A stretch of DNA of 24,584 nucleotides, taken from NCBI GenBank assembly GCA_036844705.1, contig DAIUFH010000028.1, positions 1 to 24,584 on the forward strand, in the 5' to 3' direction. Under the pieces are notes generated by a model. The model had not been told where the DNA came from and searched no databases. It saw only the letters and a program-made list of their open reading frames with translations. Shown here in pieces: positions 1 through 8,153 of the stretch (positions are counted from its first letter, which is position 1; every line of letters begins with the position of its first letter). The DNA is from DAIUFH01 sp036844705 (GTDB taxonomy: Bacteria > Bacillota > Clostridia > Tissierellales > Tissierellaceae). The translations under genes were made by a program, and so were the position numbers.

Positions 1-181
1 GGGGATTCCCTTGCCTTACTTTTTCAGGCAATACTCTCAAGCCCATTCATTATTTTAGTGCCATCAGGCTTCCACTATTCCTGACTCGCTGTAGACCTAT
101 AATATAACTACTATTCTTGATCATTGTAAAAACGTATTATTAATATTATATACTCGATCCAAGATATTGTAAACTAAATAA
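1..181. other. Left-edge non-coding stretch with small hairpins, origin unknown
   Basis: No complete gene is visible here. Two short perfect inverted repeats lie at 11-31 (TTGCCT...AGGCAA, 9-base loop) and about 67-88 (TCAGG...CCTGA). The stretch abuts the truncated 3' end of the YyaL-type pseudogene and shows no YyaL homology by eye. It could be the end of a mobile element or a structured RNA, but nothing in it is diagnostic. Confidence 0.3.
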
Positions 182-1989
182 TCATATAAAGTTAGTAACA
201 CCTATTAATGAATATAGGTGAGCCAGTGGACTTTCATTTATACTATCCCCAAAGGAATGCAAAATCTCCTTTGCATAATTGTAATAATGCTCATGACCAG
301 TGAAGACATATAGTTTCATTAAATCAATTAAGGCAAATCCATTCCCAGAAGGAATAGCTCCATCATAAAATTCTTTTGGTCTTAATACAAGCTTCTCAGA
401 TTTATAACTATAGAAATATAGGCCCTTATGATTTTTATCTCCAAATAAATCTAGCATTTGATTAGTTAAGCTCTCGGCCAAATCCAAATATTTAATCTCC
501 TCTGTAGTTTCATACAGATTTAGCAAACCATAAATGAAAAATGCATAATCCTCAAGGTATCCAATATTGTAGCTTTCACCATCTATATGTGTTGATAATA
601 AATTGCCATTCTTATCAATCGAATTGTTAATTATAAATTCTACTGCTTCCTTTGCCTTCTTTATATAAAAGTTATTTTGCAATTCCATCCCTGCATATGC
701 TAGACTTCCAATCATTAGACCATTCCACGATGTAAGTATTTTCTCATCTCTATGGGGATTTACTCGTTTCTCTCTATATGAAAACAGCATTTGAATTATA
801 CTATTTAATATAGCTTCATCATCGGGATTCATTTTATCCAAATCAATTTTTAACAAATTAGGTATATTGCTACCTTCAAAATTACCTTTATCCGTTATAT
901 CATAGTACTTATTAAATAAATTTCCCCATTCTTCACCCAATAAATTTACTATTTCATCAGAAGTGAATAAATAAAATTTACCTTCTTTTCCTTCGGTATC
1001 AGCGTCTAAAGCAGAATAAAAACCTCCTTCATCCGAAATCATATCTCTTAATACAAATTCATATATTTTTTCTGCAATTTCTTTATAAGATACATTATTC
1101 GTCATTTCATATGCCTTTGTATATACTAAACCTAATAAAGCATTGTCATATAGCATTTTCTCAAAATGAGGAACAAGCCAATTTTCATCCACGGAATATC
1201 TAAAAAATCCATAACCTATATGATCAAATATGCCTCCTTTATACATCTTTTCTAAGGTATTTTCTACCATGTCTATACTTTGTTTATCCCCAAATATTCC
1301 CGAATAATTCAAGAGATATAATAAATATTGAGGCATAGGAAATTTAGGTTTACCTCCAAATCCACCATTAGCATTATCAAAAATACTACTCAATAGATCC
1401 TTTGCATTTCCAAACGTAGCTTCCTTAAGTTCACCTTCTGAATAGTCTTCACTAATCTTCTTAACCTCATTTAAAACATGCTCACTATCTTTAAGCAATG
1501 TCTCCTCTTTATCTAACCATATAGAACTTACCCTGTTTAGTAAGTCTATGATGCCAATCATCCTGTCTCTTGTTACTTTAGGAAAATATGTGCCTATAAA
1601 AATAGGCTTTCCATCAGGAGTAGCTATGACATTTAAAGGCCATCCACCATTTCCGTTCATAGCTTCAGCAAAGGTCATATATACTTTATCTATATCAGGT
1701 CTTTCTTCTCTATCTACTTTAATGGGTATAAAGTTTTTGTTTAACACATCCGCAACATCTTTGTCACTAAATGATTCTCTGTTCATTACATGACACCAAT
1801 GACAAGTAGCTTTCTTTATCCCATTCAGGAATACCCAATAGATAAAAAAATGAGTTTGTTTTCAATCTTAGCTTTTTCTAAAGCTTCTTTATTCCAAGAA
1901 TACCAATTAACTGGATTATAAGCATGTTGCAAGAGATATGGAGATTTTTCATCAATCAATCTATTAGGTATGTTCCCTGTGTCTTTCAT
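182..1989 (-). pseudogene. Broken YyaL/DUF255-type thioredoxin-domain protein gene
   Basis: Two reading-frame pieces together spell a protein of the YyaL/SSP411 family (thioredoxin-like N-terminus followed by an alpha/alpha-barrel glycosidase-like region). Upstream piece: start ATG at 1989, behind GAAAGGAAGTGATGAT, with the family opening NRLIDEKSPYLLQHAYNPVNW, ending ...FLSIGYS and then a stop at 1825-1827. Downstream piece: TCHWCHVMNRESF and onward, in the +2 frame. Family members read IGYSTCHWCH without a break, so the two frames are separated by exactly 20 extra bases (1808-1827). The C-terminus also stops early, around ...SPLAHLYSLIG, giving roughly 600 residues in total; from memory, full-length relatives are near 680. 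Barrel motifs such as FGGKPKFPMP, GGIFDHIGYGFFRYSVDENW and PHFEKMLYDNA remain readable, so decay looks recent. Function of intact relatives is poorly defined. A sequencing or assembly error at the junction cannot be excluded, but the second, independent 3' truncation favours a real pseudogene. Confidence 0.8.
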
Positions 1990-2088
1990 ATCATCACTTC
2001 CTTTCATATTATATTTTGTTTATATAATACCCAAAAAATGCAAAATATTTTCCTATAATATATTTTTAAAGGAATCTACCCAGATACT

Positions 2089-2130
2089 AAAAGGGACTAT
2101 CACTAAATAATTAGTATAATAGTCCCTTTT
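2089..2130 (-). terminator. Intrinsic terminator downstream of tRNA-Thr
   Basis: A 12-bp perfect stem (AAAAGGGACTAT at 2089-2100 with ATAGTCCCTTTT at 2119-2130) carries a nested ACTAA/TTAGT stem in its loop and ends in a T-run on the minus strand. It lies about 13 bases past the tRNA 3' end. Confidence 0.75.
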
Positions 2131-2142
2131 AATATTATTATA

Positions 2143-2215
2143 AGCTGATGAGGGGATTCGAACCCCTGACCTTTCGATTACGAATCGAATGCACTACCAT
2201 CTGTGCTACATCAGC
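2143..2215 (-). tRNA. tRNA-Thr (anticodon CGT)
   Basis: On the minus strand the sequence folds as a cloverleaf. The acceptor stem is GCTGATG paired with CATCAGC. The anticodon stem TTCGA/TCGAA encloses the loop TTCGTAA, so the anticodon is CGT (reads ACG, Thr). The T arm is AGGGG TTCGAAT CCCCT. The discriminator is T and CCA is not encoded. Only 7 bases separate it from the stop codon of the upstream secreted-protein gene, and a strong terminator follows it, so it may be processed from a read-through transcript of that gene. Confidence 0.95.
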
Positions 2216-2222
2216 AATTACA

Positions 2223-3614
2223 TTACTTTTCTACAATTGATGATATTTTAATAAATTGTCCATCCTCTATCAGTCGTACATCTTCTTCAGATATAAATTC
2301 ATCTGTTGGTACACTAGTTTTATAGGTAAATTTAATATTATACAGATTTTCCTCCAACTGTGAAATATCATAACCATCAACCCATGGACTTGATACTCCT
2401 GTTACAAAGCCTAAATCATTAAAATCATCAAATTTTGCTTGTCTCATGCTATCATCCATAAGCCCATATTGAATCATTCCATTTCTCTTTTCTACAGCTT
2501 CTGCATACATCTTTACAGCATCCTCAGCTGTTTCAGGGCTTTCATATTCACTGGCTAATCTGTAATTACTGCTTTCATTATATTCCTTTCCATACACTCT
2601 GACAATTGTTTTTTCGTTTCCAATGAAACCAAGACTCACATTATCATTTAATACTTCACTAAAATATGATAGAGGAACATAAGTTGCACCATTTATTATT
2701 TGCTGTGGTGTTATTGAAACAACCTTCCCATCAACTATAACACCATCGTCTTTATTCCAATCAACCTTATATCCCAATATTTCTGCAATTTCTCTAAGTG
2801 GTAATAGATACGTACCATCACTATTTACTATTTCTTTATCGCTATTTATATTTTTTCCGTTATAATTAATAAAACCTCTTTCTTTGCCATCCTTTATTGA
2901 ATTATATATATCATCTTTGAGAATATCCTTTATATCCCCAGAATCGATTACAAAATATCTAATACCTGCAGCATATGGAGCTATATTGTATAGTCCGAAA
3001 TATACAACTAATTTATCTCCATCGATATAGAATTCATAATTACCGTCTTTACTCGATATAGTTTTTTCATAATCTGAAAAATACTGTTCTGGTTCTTTTT
3101 CAATCTCTTTCAAGATATATTTGGTAATAACTGAATTATAATCTGCATTTTCCTTAAATAAATCTTTAAATTTATATACTTCTCCAGTATCTGTATTAGA
3201 AGTAATGGACACTATTTGACTTGTCCCATGTGCTCCACCATAATATGAATAAATATTTAATTGAACTGATAGTACATCCCCAAGTTTTACATAGTCATAT
3301 ACCATGTCAAGTGTAACAACCATTGAAGAAGCTGTTTCACCTTTTTCTATTATTTCCTTTTTAATTGGCATCATGGATTTAGCCATGGCGTTGGCCTCTC
3401 CTATAGCATCTAAAGCTATATCTAATACCTTTTTATTTACCTTATCTGCCCCGTTGAAACCTTCAAAATTTGGCAATACAACATTAATATTTTTTATATC
3501 ATCTTTACTTTTTACAACATTTTGTGTAACCTTGAAAGTATCCTCTGCAAAGGAATAAGGTACAAATGACACAAGTAAGGCTAACAAAAGTAAAATTGAA
3601 ATTGTTTTTTTCAT
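2223..3614 (-). CDS. Secreted DUF3298 protein with copper amine oxidase-like N-terminal domain
   Basis: A 463-residue exported protein. Residues 1-23 are a classical signal peptide (MKKTIS, a hydrophobic core, then SFA before EDTF). About residues 37-225 resemble the DUF4163/DUF3298 pair found in RsiV/PdaC-like extracellular proteins: YSYYGGAHGTSQIVS at about 122-136, VYKFKDLF, and YFGLYNIAPYAAGIRYFVI at about 205-223. Residues about 250-345 are a copper-amine-oxidase N1-like module (GTYLLPLREIAEILGYKVDWNKDDG, TYVPLSYFSEVL), common in clostridial surface proteins and thought to be a cell-wall or ligand-binding fold rather than an oxidase. A C-terminal part of about 115 residues has no family I recognise. 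The start is ATG behind AAAGGGAT. Role is unknown; an envelope-associated function is inferred from export and domains. Confidence 0.8.
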   Translation of the reverse strand: MKKTISILLLLALLVSFVPYSFAEDTFKVTQNVVKSKDDIKNINVVLPNFEGFNGADKVNKKVLDIALDAIGEANAMAKSMMPIKKEIIEKGETASSMVVTLDMVYDYVKLGDVLSVQLNIYSYYGGAHGTSQIVSITSNTDTGEVYKFKDLFKENADYNSVITKYILKEIEKEPEQYFSDYEKTISSKDGNYEFYIDGDKLVVYFGLYNIAPYAAGIRYFVIDSGDIKDILKDDIYNSIKDGKERGFINYNGKNINSDKEIVNSDGTYLLPLREIAEILGYKVDWNKDDGVIVDGKVVSITPQQIINGATYVPLSYFSEVLNDNVSLGFIGNEKTIVRVYGKEYNESSNYRLASEYESPETAEDAVKMYAEAVEKRNGMIQYGLMDDSMRQAKFDDFNDLGFVTGVSSPWVDGYDISQLEENLYNIKFTYKTSVPTDEFISEEDVRLIEDGQFIKISSIVEK

Positions 3615-3700
3615 TAATAGGATCCCTTTCTCTGTTTTCTTATCTTAATTATAAACCAATTTCAATTTTTAAGAGATACAAATCAGTAACAATTTAAAAT

Positions 3701-4480
3701 TTACAGCTTCCTTCCATCCCATTTTTTCAAAGCAACCCTCACTGACCTTGCCATCTCTTTACTAAATTCAGATCCAGTTTTCCTAGCATAAAACATTTGA
3801 GCAAAATTATCTGCATTATATTTATTTTTTTCTACATAAGATTTTTCTTGTTCAGAAAACATCTCATCTAATTCTTCTTTATTAAGTTTTCTATATTTTT
3901 CATCAAAGACTATAAATTTAGAATCAAATCTCTTTCTATGAATTCTTTTGGCATTTTCTTCATAATACCCAAAACAAAGCATAGTTATTGGAAATACCCA
4001 ATCTTCCAGATTCAACAATTCTCTATGAAATTCATAATTCTCTAAAATATCACCTATATAACATGAGCCAATTCCAAGAGATTCTGCAGCTATCACTGCA
4101 TTTTGTGCCGCAATTAAAGCATCTTCACAAGCTAACAATAAGTCTGATTCCTGAGGCGCTTCAAATGATAAATTCTCTCTTTCCGAAAATTCCTTAACAC
4201 CTCTTAAATCATAATAATCGAACCATTTTTGTTGATCAGCTACAAATACCAATATAAGTGGCGCTTTTTCAATAAAAGGTTGGTTGTCACAGGATCTGCT
4301 TAGTATCTCCTTGGTTTTTTCATCCTTTATCTTGATAATTGAATATAAACACTGGTTACCAGCAGTTGGAGCCTTTATGGCTGACTGAATTATTAAATCC
4401 TCATGCTCCTTTGAAATTGCTTTATTTTGATATTTTCTCAGTGATACTCTGTTATTTATAACATTTATAACATCATTCAT
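3701..4480 (-). CDS. Nitroreductase family protein (FMN-dependent, NfsA-like)
   Basis: A 259-residue protein with the nitroreductase fold signature. The N-terminus VINVINNRVSLRKYQNKAISKEHEDLIIQSAIKAPTAGNQ contains the conserved R-S/V-x-R-K flavin-phosphate region and the APTAGNxQ helix. The middle carries LLACEDALIAAQNAVIAAESLGIGSCYIGDI, the dimer and flavin-binding core. Length and the extended C-terminal tail (about residues 175-259) resemble the NfsA/FRP group more than short nitroreductases. Family members reduce nitro-compounds, quinones or flavins with NAD(P)H; the substrate cannot be deduced here. The start ATG at 4480 follows AGGAGGGTTTTGA with good spacing. It appears monocistronic, with a candidate promoter and a palindrome upstream. 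Confidence 0.85.
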   Translation of the reverse strand: MNDVINVINNRVSLRKYQNKAISKEHEDLIIQSAIKAPTAGNQCLYSIIKIKDEKTKEILSRSCDNQPFIEKAPLILVFVADQQKWFDYYDLRGVKEFSERENLSFEAPQESDLLLACEDALIAAQNAVIAAESLGIGSCYIGDILENYEFHRELLNLEDWVFPITMLCFGYYEENAKRIHRKRFDSKFIVFDEKYRKLNKEELDEMFSEQEKSYVEKNKYNADNFAQMFYARKTGSEFSKEMARSVRVALKKWDGRKL

Positions 4481-4614
4481 TCAAAACCCTCCTATAAATT
4501 TATATTTATTTTATCAAATACAAGGACTTTATCACAGCAAGTCGCTTTTCAATTTTAAAAATTTCCATTTTTATATTATCATATATTAAAAATAATTTGG
4601 TAAATAACTGTTTA

Positions 4615-4634
4615 ATGTTACCAATTTGTAACAT
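4615..4634. promoter_or_regulatory. Operator-like palindrome upstream of nitroreductase promoter
   Basis: The perfect 7-bp inverted repeat ATGTTAC-caattt-GTAACAT sits about 10 bases upstream of the predicted -35 element (4599-4604) of the nitroreductase gene. Symmetry and position suit a dimeric transcription factor site. No regulator is encoded beside it, and there is no T-run to make it a terminator. Confidence 0.4.
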
Positions 4635-4689
4635 AATATTAAAATGCTTTTAATCCAATCTTCCTTACCTATCTTACAAACATTCAAAA

Positions 4690-4718
4690 AGCCTAGCTAC
4701 AAATAAAGTAGCTAGGCT
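4690..4718 (-). terminator. Intrinsic terminator of prsA-like gene
   Basis: An 11-bp perfect stem, AGCCTAGCTAC (4690-4700) with GTAGCTAGGCT (4708-4718), has a 7-base loop and is followed on the minus strand by TTTTT. It lies about 100 bases past the foldase stop codon. Confidence 0.85.
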
Positions 4719-4816
4719 AATAAAGGAGTTATCTTTAACTTTTACATGATTAGACATTTTTGAAATGCTCATATTATATAATATGACAAGCCAATAATTG
4801 GGTGAATGAAATAATA

Positions 4817-5692
4817 TTATTTTTGTTCTAAAGATCTAGTGATATCATATTCATCTATTTTTTCCTGATACCATTTACCGTATGCTGCATTAAGTTGTTG
4901 ATTAAACAATGCATCTTTTATTTTGTCCTTGGCTTCTTCATAAGTTGCTTCTTTGGCTTCCTTCTTATCCACTACCTTAATAATATGGTATCCAAATTCA
5001 GATTTAACTGGTTCACTTATCTCATCAATACCTAAGGAAAATGCTGTATCTTCAAATTCTTTTACCATAGCACCTCTGCCAAAATATCCTAAATCTCCAC
5101 CTTTTACACTACTTCCATCCTTTGAATGTTCTTTTGCAAGTTCTGCAAAATCTTCACCTTTATCAAGCTTTGCTTTTATTTCATTAGCTTCCTCTTCAGT
5201 ATCAACAAGAATATGACTTGCCTTTACTTCTTCTTTTTGAGATAGCGCATCCTTATTTTGCTCGAAATATGCTTTCATATCTTCTTCAGAAATTTCTATA
5301 TATGGCTCTAAAAGCTTTTCTAATTTAAGGTTAGTTGCGATATTATCCTTCATGTCATCCATTGTTAAGTTATAATATGTTAAAGCATTATTAAATTCTT
5401 CTTCTCCACCATAATACTCTGTCATTTCTGCTATTTCTTCATCAATCTTATCTTTCGGTATTTCTACACTATTTTTTTCAACTTCTGCTTCCATTATCTT
5501 TTCAGAAATTAGGGCCTCCAGAGTTTCCGTACCGTATTGAGATACTAATTGATTATATAAATCCTCTTTAGTAATTTCCACATCATTGACCTTTGCTACT
5601 ATTTCTTTTTGTTGAGAACAAGCAGTAATCCCAACAGCAATCAATGTCATAAGTACTACAGCTAATAATTTAATTCCTTTTTTATTCTTCAA
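4817..5692 (-). CDS. prsA: PrsA-like lipoprotein peptidyl-prolyl isomerase
   Basis: A 291-residue membrane-anchored foldase that helps exported proteins fold outside the cytoplasmic membrane. The N-terminus is a lipoprotein signal with lipobox ITAC, so Cys25 is the expected lipidation site. Residues about 30-145 form a SurA/PrsA-type N-terminal chaperone domain (VAKVNDVEITKEDLYNQL...). Residues about 152-243 are a parvulin PpiC domain with the hallmark KASHILV, DGSSVKGGDLGYFGRGAMVKEFEDTAFSL and SEFGYHIIKV motifs. A charged C-terminal helix closes the protein. The start is TTG at 5692 behind AGAGGGG. It lies 94 bases downstream of the GntR/RCK_C gene and has its own promoter-like sequence, so it is probably transcribed separately. 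The parvulin assignment is secure; orthology to B. subtilis PrsA is likely but not proven. Confidence 0.9.
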   Translation of the reverse strand: MKNKKGIKLLAVVLMTLIAVGITACSQQKEIVAKVNDVEITKEDLYNQLVSQYGTETLEALISEKIMEAEVEKNSVEIPKDKIDEEIAEMTEYYGGEEEFNNALTYYNLTMDDMKDNIATNLKLEKLLEPYIEISEEDMKAYFEQNKDALSQKEEVKASHILVDTEEEANEIKAKLDKGEDFAELAKEHSKDGSSVKGGDLGYFGRGAMVKEFEDTAFSLGIDEISEPVKSEFGYHIIKVVDKKEAKEATYEEAKDKIKDALFNQQLNAAYGKWYQEKIDEYDITRSLEQK

Positions 5693-5739
5693 TATTTTGT
5701 CCCCTCTCTTAATTTGTTCATTCTCATAGCTATTATTAT

Positions 5740-5768
5740 ATAATAGTATGGAATAAATATGAAGACAA
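5740..5768 (-). promoter_or_regulatory. Sigma-A-type promoter of prsA-like gene
   Basis: On the minus strand a -35 TTGTCT (5763-5768) and a -10 TATTAT (5740-5745) are separated by exactly 17 bases, about 48 bases before the TTG start of the foldase gene. Confidence 0.55.
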
Positions 5769-5786
5769 TTTGATAATTAAGTGAAA

Positions 5787-6407
5787 CTAATCTTCTTCCA
5801 AAAACATCTTAACAGCATTATAAACTTTTTCTTCACCTATTACTAATAACACATCACCTAATTCAAAGGTAGAATATGGTCCAGGTGAAAGTATAGTATC
5901 GTTGTCTCGCCTAATACCTACTATAGTCCCTCCTGTATGCTGCCAAAAACTTACTCCGCCTATGGATTTCCCAATGAATGTACACTTTTCTGTAACCTCT
6001 ATCTCATACGGTGTTATTGCAGTTGTATTGCTATATCTACTGGCATAATCTACTATTTTATCAATTGTAGCTTCAATTTCGCTATTTAATTCTTTTTGCT
6101 GCTCAATTAGATTTGCAAGAGTTGCCTTATGTGATGCAACACTTTCTATGTTTTTAAATTTATTGATATACTTAAAAGCCTTATCTTTGGAAAGTATGGT
6201 TATACCACTGCCTCTATATGATTTTACAACATCAACATCCTCCAATAACTTTATGGCTCTTCTGATGGTCTCAGGTGATACATTGTATATGCCTGCTAAT
6301 GTTGATCTTCCATGTAGTCTATCGCCTTCCTTAAAATTCTCCTTATAAATCATATTAGCAATATCCAATGCAATCTCCTGATACCTAGACGTCACATTTT
6401 CGTACAT
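5787..6407 (-). CDS. GntR/RCK_C (TrkA-C) regulator, BusR-like, putative c-di-AMP sensor
   Basis: About 206 residues from ATG 6407, chosen because GGGAG lies 8 bases upstream; an in-frame GTG at 6416 is the alternative. Residues about 5-75 are a GntR-type winged helix: RYQEIALDIANMIYKENFKEG, GRSTLAGIYNVSPETIRRAIKLL, and SYRGSGITIL as the wing. Residues about 85-125 are a heptad-like coiled coil (LANLIEQQKELNSEIEATIDKIVDYA). Residues about 135-204 are an RCK_C/TrkA-C domain (KCTFIGKSIGGVSFWQHTGGTIVGIRRDND, GDVLLVIGEEKVYNAVKMFL). The order wHTH, coiled coil, RCK_C is that of BusR, the c-di-AMP-responsive repressor of betaine uptake in lactococci and streptococci. Here it follows korA by 43 bases on the same strand instead of sitting beside an osmolyte transporter. 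It may autoregulate the kor operon or act elsewhere; ligand and target are inferred. Confidence 0.8.
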   Translation of the reverse strand: MYENVTSRYQEIALDIANMIYKENFKEGDRLHGRSTLAGIYNVSPETIRRAIKLLEDVDVVKSYRGSGITILSKDKAFKYINKFKNIESVASHKATLANLIEQQKELNSEIEATIDKIVDYASRYSNTTAITPYEIEVTEKCTFIGKSIGGVSFWQHTGGTIVGIRRDNDTILSPGPYSTFELGDVLLVIGEEKVYNAVKMFLEED

Positions 6408-6450
6408 TTGATACACTCCCTATATATTTATCTATAGTATATATTAGCAT

Positions 6451-8127
6451 TTATAACTCAATTTGGCAAATTATCCTTTCTACAATCTCATCTGCATTAA
6501 AAGGTCTCCCGTCATATTTTAAAATCCTATGACTACATTTAGTACTAGTTTTCTCATTTATGAGACTTTCCAGTTGACCTGTAGCATTTTGTTCTATATC
6601 TATAATATTGTTAGCTATCCTACCCAGTTTATTAATCGTCTTTGTTGGGAATGGCCAAATATCACCATATATCAATGCTCCAAAGGAATGTCCTTCATTA
6701 TTTAGCCTATCTACTGTTTCCTTTACAGCACCATAAGTTGCCCCCCAACATACAATAAGATTTTCCGGATTATCTACACCGATAAACCATGGTTCCTGTA
6801 TATCCTCCTTCATTAAAGCCTCTAATTTTTTCATTCTCTTGTCCATCATCTTTGTCCTATTTTCAGCATTTTCCTCAATATTGCCATATTCATTGTGCTC
6901 ATGACTATCTACGAGAACTACCTTTCCGGGAACTTTTCCTGGTATCAATCTAGGTGATATCCCACTTTCAGTGAATTTATACCTCTTATATCTTTCATCA
7001 GCAACATCATCTTCAGTAGCTAAGTATCTGTCAATGGTAATCCTGCCAAAATCAAAAGGTTCAATGGTCATACTATAATCAGTCAAATATTCCTCTGTCA
7101 TTAACAATACGGGAATCTGGTATTTCTCAGCTAAATTAAATGCTCTAGCTGTCTGATAAAAGGCATCATCAGGACTTCTCAGCGCTATAACCATTCGAGG
7201 AAATTCGCCATGACCTGCATGTATCATGAACCTTAAATCAGCCTGCTCAGTTCTAGTTGCAAGCCCTGTGGCTGGACCCGGCCTTTGTGCATTGAATACC
7301 ACAATAGGGATTTCTGTTATACCAGCTAAACTTAATGCCTCTGTCATCAAGGCAAAACCCCCACCGGAAGAACCAGTCATAGCTCTAACTCCTGCATAAG
7401 ATGCTCCCAAAGCCATATTCAACGCTCCTACTTCATCTTCAATCTGATCCACTACAATTCCCATTTCATTAGCCTTTGTTGACATATATGTCATAACGCT
7501 TGATGATGGAGTCATAGGATATCCGCAATAGTATTTACAACCTGCAGCAATCGCACCTAATGCCAAAGCTTGATTTCCATTAATCAAAATATGTTTATCT
7601 TCTTTCTTTTCCAAATTATATTTTCTTTCAAGCATATTATAGCCCTTATGAAGTGCTTGCTTATTGATATCAGAAATTTTCGTACCTAAAACATGATCAA
7701 TAACTTCTTCTGCAATATCTAACGATAAACCAAAATAATTAACCAATGCCCCAAATCCAACTGTTGGATAAACCTTCTGATTGTTTAACTCCTTTGCAAT
7801 CTGTGTAAGTGGTAAATGATTAAATTCTTCAGCTTTTGCTATTTCATTATCTAATATTACAATTCCTTCTGGTTTTAGTCTATCCCTATGAAGCATGATA
7901 GTTTCTTCATTTAGTGCAAATATCATATCAAGCTTTGAACTATAGCTTGTAAGAGGTTTATCTGAGAATCTTACCTGCATAAAATTATGTCCACCTCTAA
8001 CCATTGACATAAAATTTTTATAAGTAAAGATATAATATCCGTGTCTTTTTATTGTTCTCTCTAACAAATGTACAACGGTATCAATTCCCTGTCCAGCAGC
8101 TCCACCTACTAATATTGTATAATCCAT
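6451..8127 (-). CDS. korA: 2-oxoacid:ferredoxin oxidoreductase, fused gamma-alpha subunit
   Basis: A 558-residue catalytic subunit of a ferredoxin-dependent 2-oxoacid dehydrogenase, which oxidatively decarboxylates a 2-oxoacid to its acyl-CoA. Residues 1 to about 165 are the gamma (CoA-side) domain (VGGAAGQGIDTVVHLL, MSMVRGGHNFMQVRFSD). From about 182 the alpha pyrimidine-binding domain follows (NGNQALALGAIAAGCKYYCGYPMTP, QIEDEVGALNMALGASYAGVRAMTG, AQRPGPATGLATRTEQADL). A C-terminal transketolase-like domain closes it (VCWGATYGAVKETVDRL...IYGDIWPFP). The gamma-alpha fusion plus a short separate beta subunit is the KorAB two-gene type. Many such enzymes prefer 2-oxoglutarate, but branched-chain or other 2-oxoacids are possible. 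It lies 26 bases downstream of korB in an evident operon, with start ATG behind AAGGTGAG. Confidence 0.85.
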   Translation of the reverse strand: MDYTILVGGAAGQGIDTVVHLLERTIKRHGYYIFTYKNFMSMVRGGHNFMQVRFSDKPLTSYSSKLDMIFALNEETIMLHRDRLKPEGIVILDNEIAKAEEFNHLPLTQIAKELNNQKVYPTVGFGALVNYFGLSLDIAEEVIDHVLGTKISDINKQALHKGYNMLERKYNLEKKEDKHILINGNQALALGAIAAGCKYYCGYPMTPSSSVMTYMSTKANEMGIVVDQIEDEVGALNMALGASYAGVRAMTGSSGGGFALMTEALSLAGITEIPIVVFNAQRPGPATGLATRTEQADLRFMIHAGHGEFPRMVIALRSPDDAFYQTARAFNLAEKYQIPVLLMTEEYLTDYSMTIEPFDFGRITIDRYLATEDDVADERYKRYKFTESGISPRLIPGKVPGKVVLVDSHEHNEYGNIEENAENRTKMMDKRMKKLEALMKEDIQEPWFIGVDNPENLIVCWGATYGAVKETVDRLNNEGHSFGALIYGDIWPFPTKTINKLGRIANNIIDIEQNATGQLESLINEKTSTKCSHRILKYDGRPFNADEIVERIICQIEL

Positions 8128-8153
8128 AATCTCACCTTACCTTTCCTATTGAT

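Larger units (their letters stand above)
4481..4816. other. Intergenic region: nitroreductase promoter side and prsA terminator side
   Basis: No coding sequence is seen in these 336 bases. On the nitroreductase side (minus strand) there is a candidate -35 TTTACC (4599-4604) and -10 GATAAT (4575-4580) with an 18-base spacer. A perfect dyad ATGTTAC-N6-GTAACAT lies at 4615-4634. The prsA-side terminator is at 4690-4718. Confidence 0.5.

Noticed and set aside
1786..1830. Programmed frameshift in the YyaL-type gene
   Set aside because: There is no slippery heptamer at the junction. The frames are joined by 20 extra bases rather than a slip, and the gene is truncated elsewhere too.
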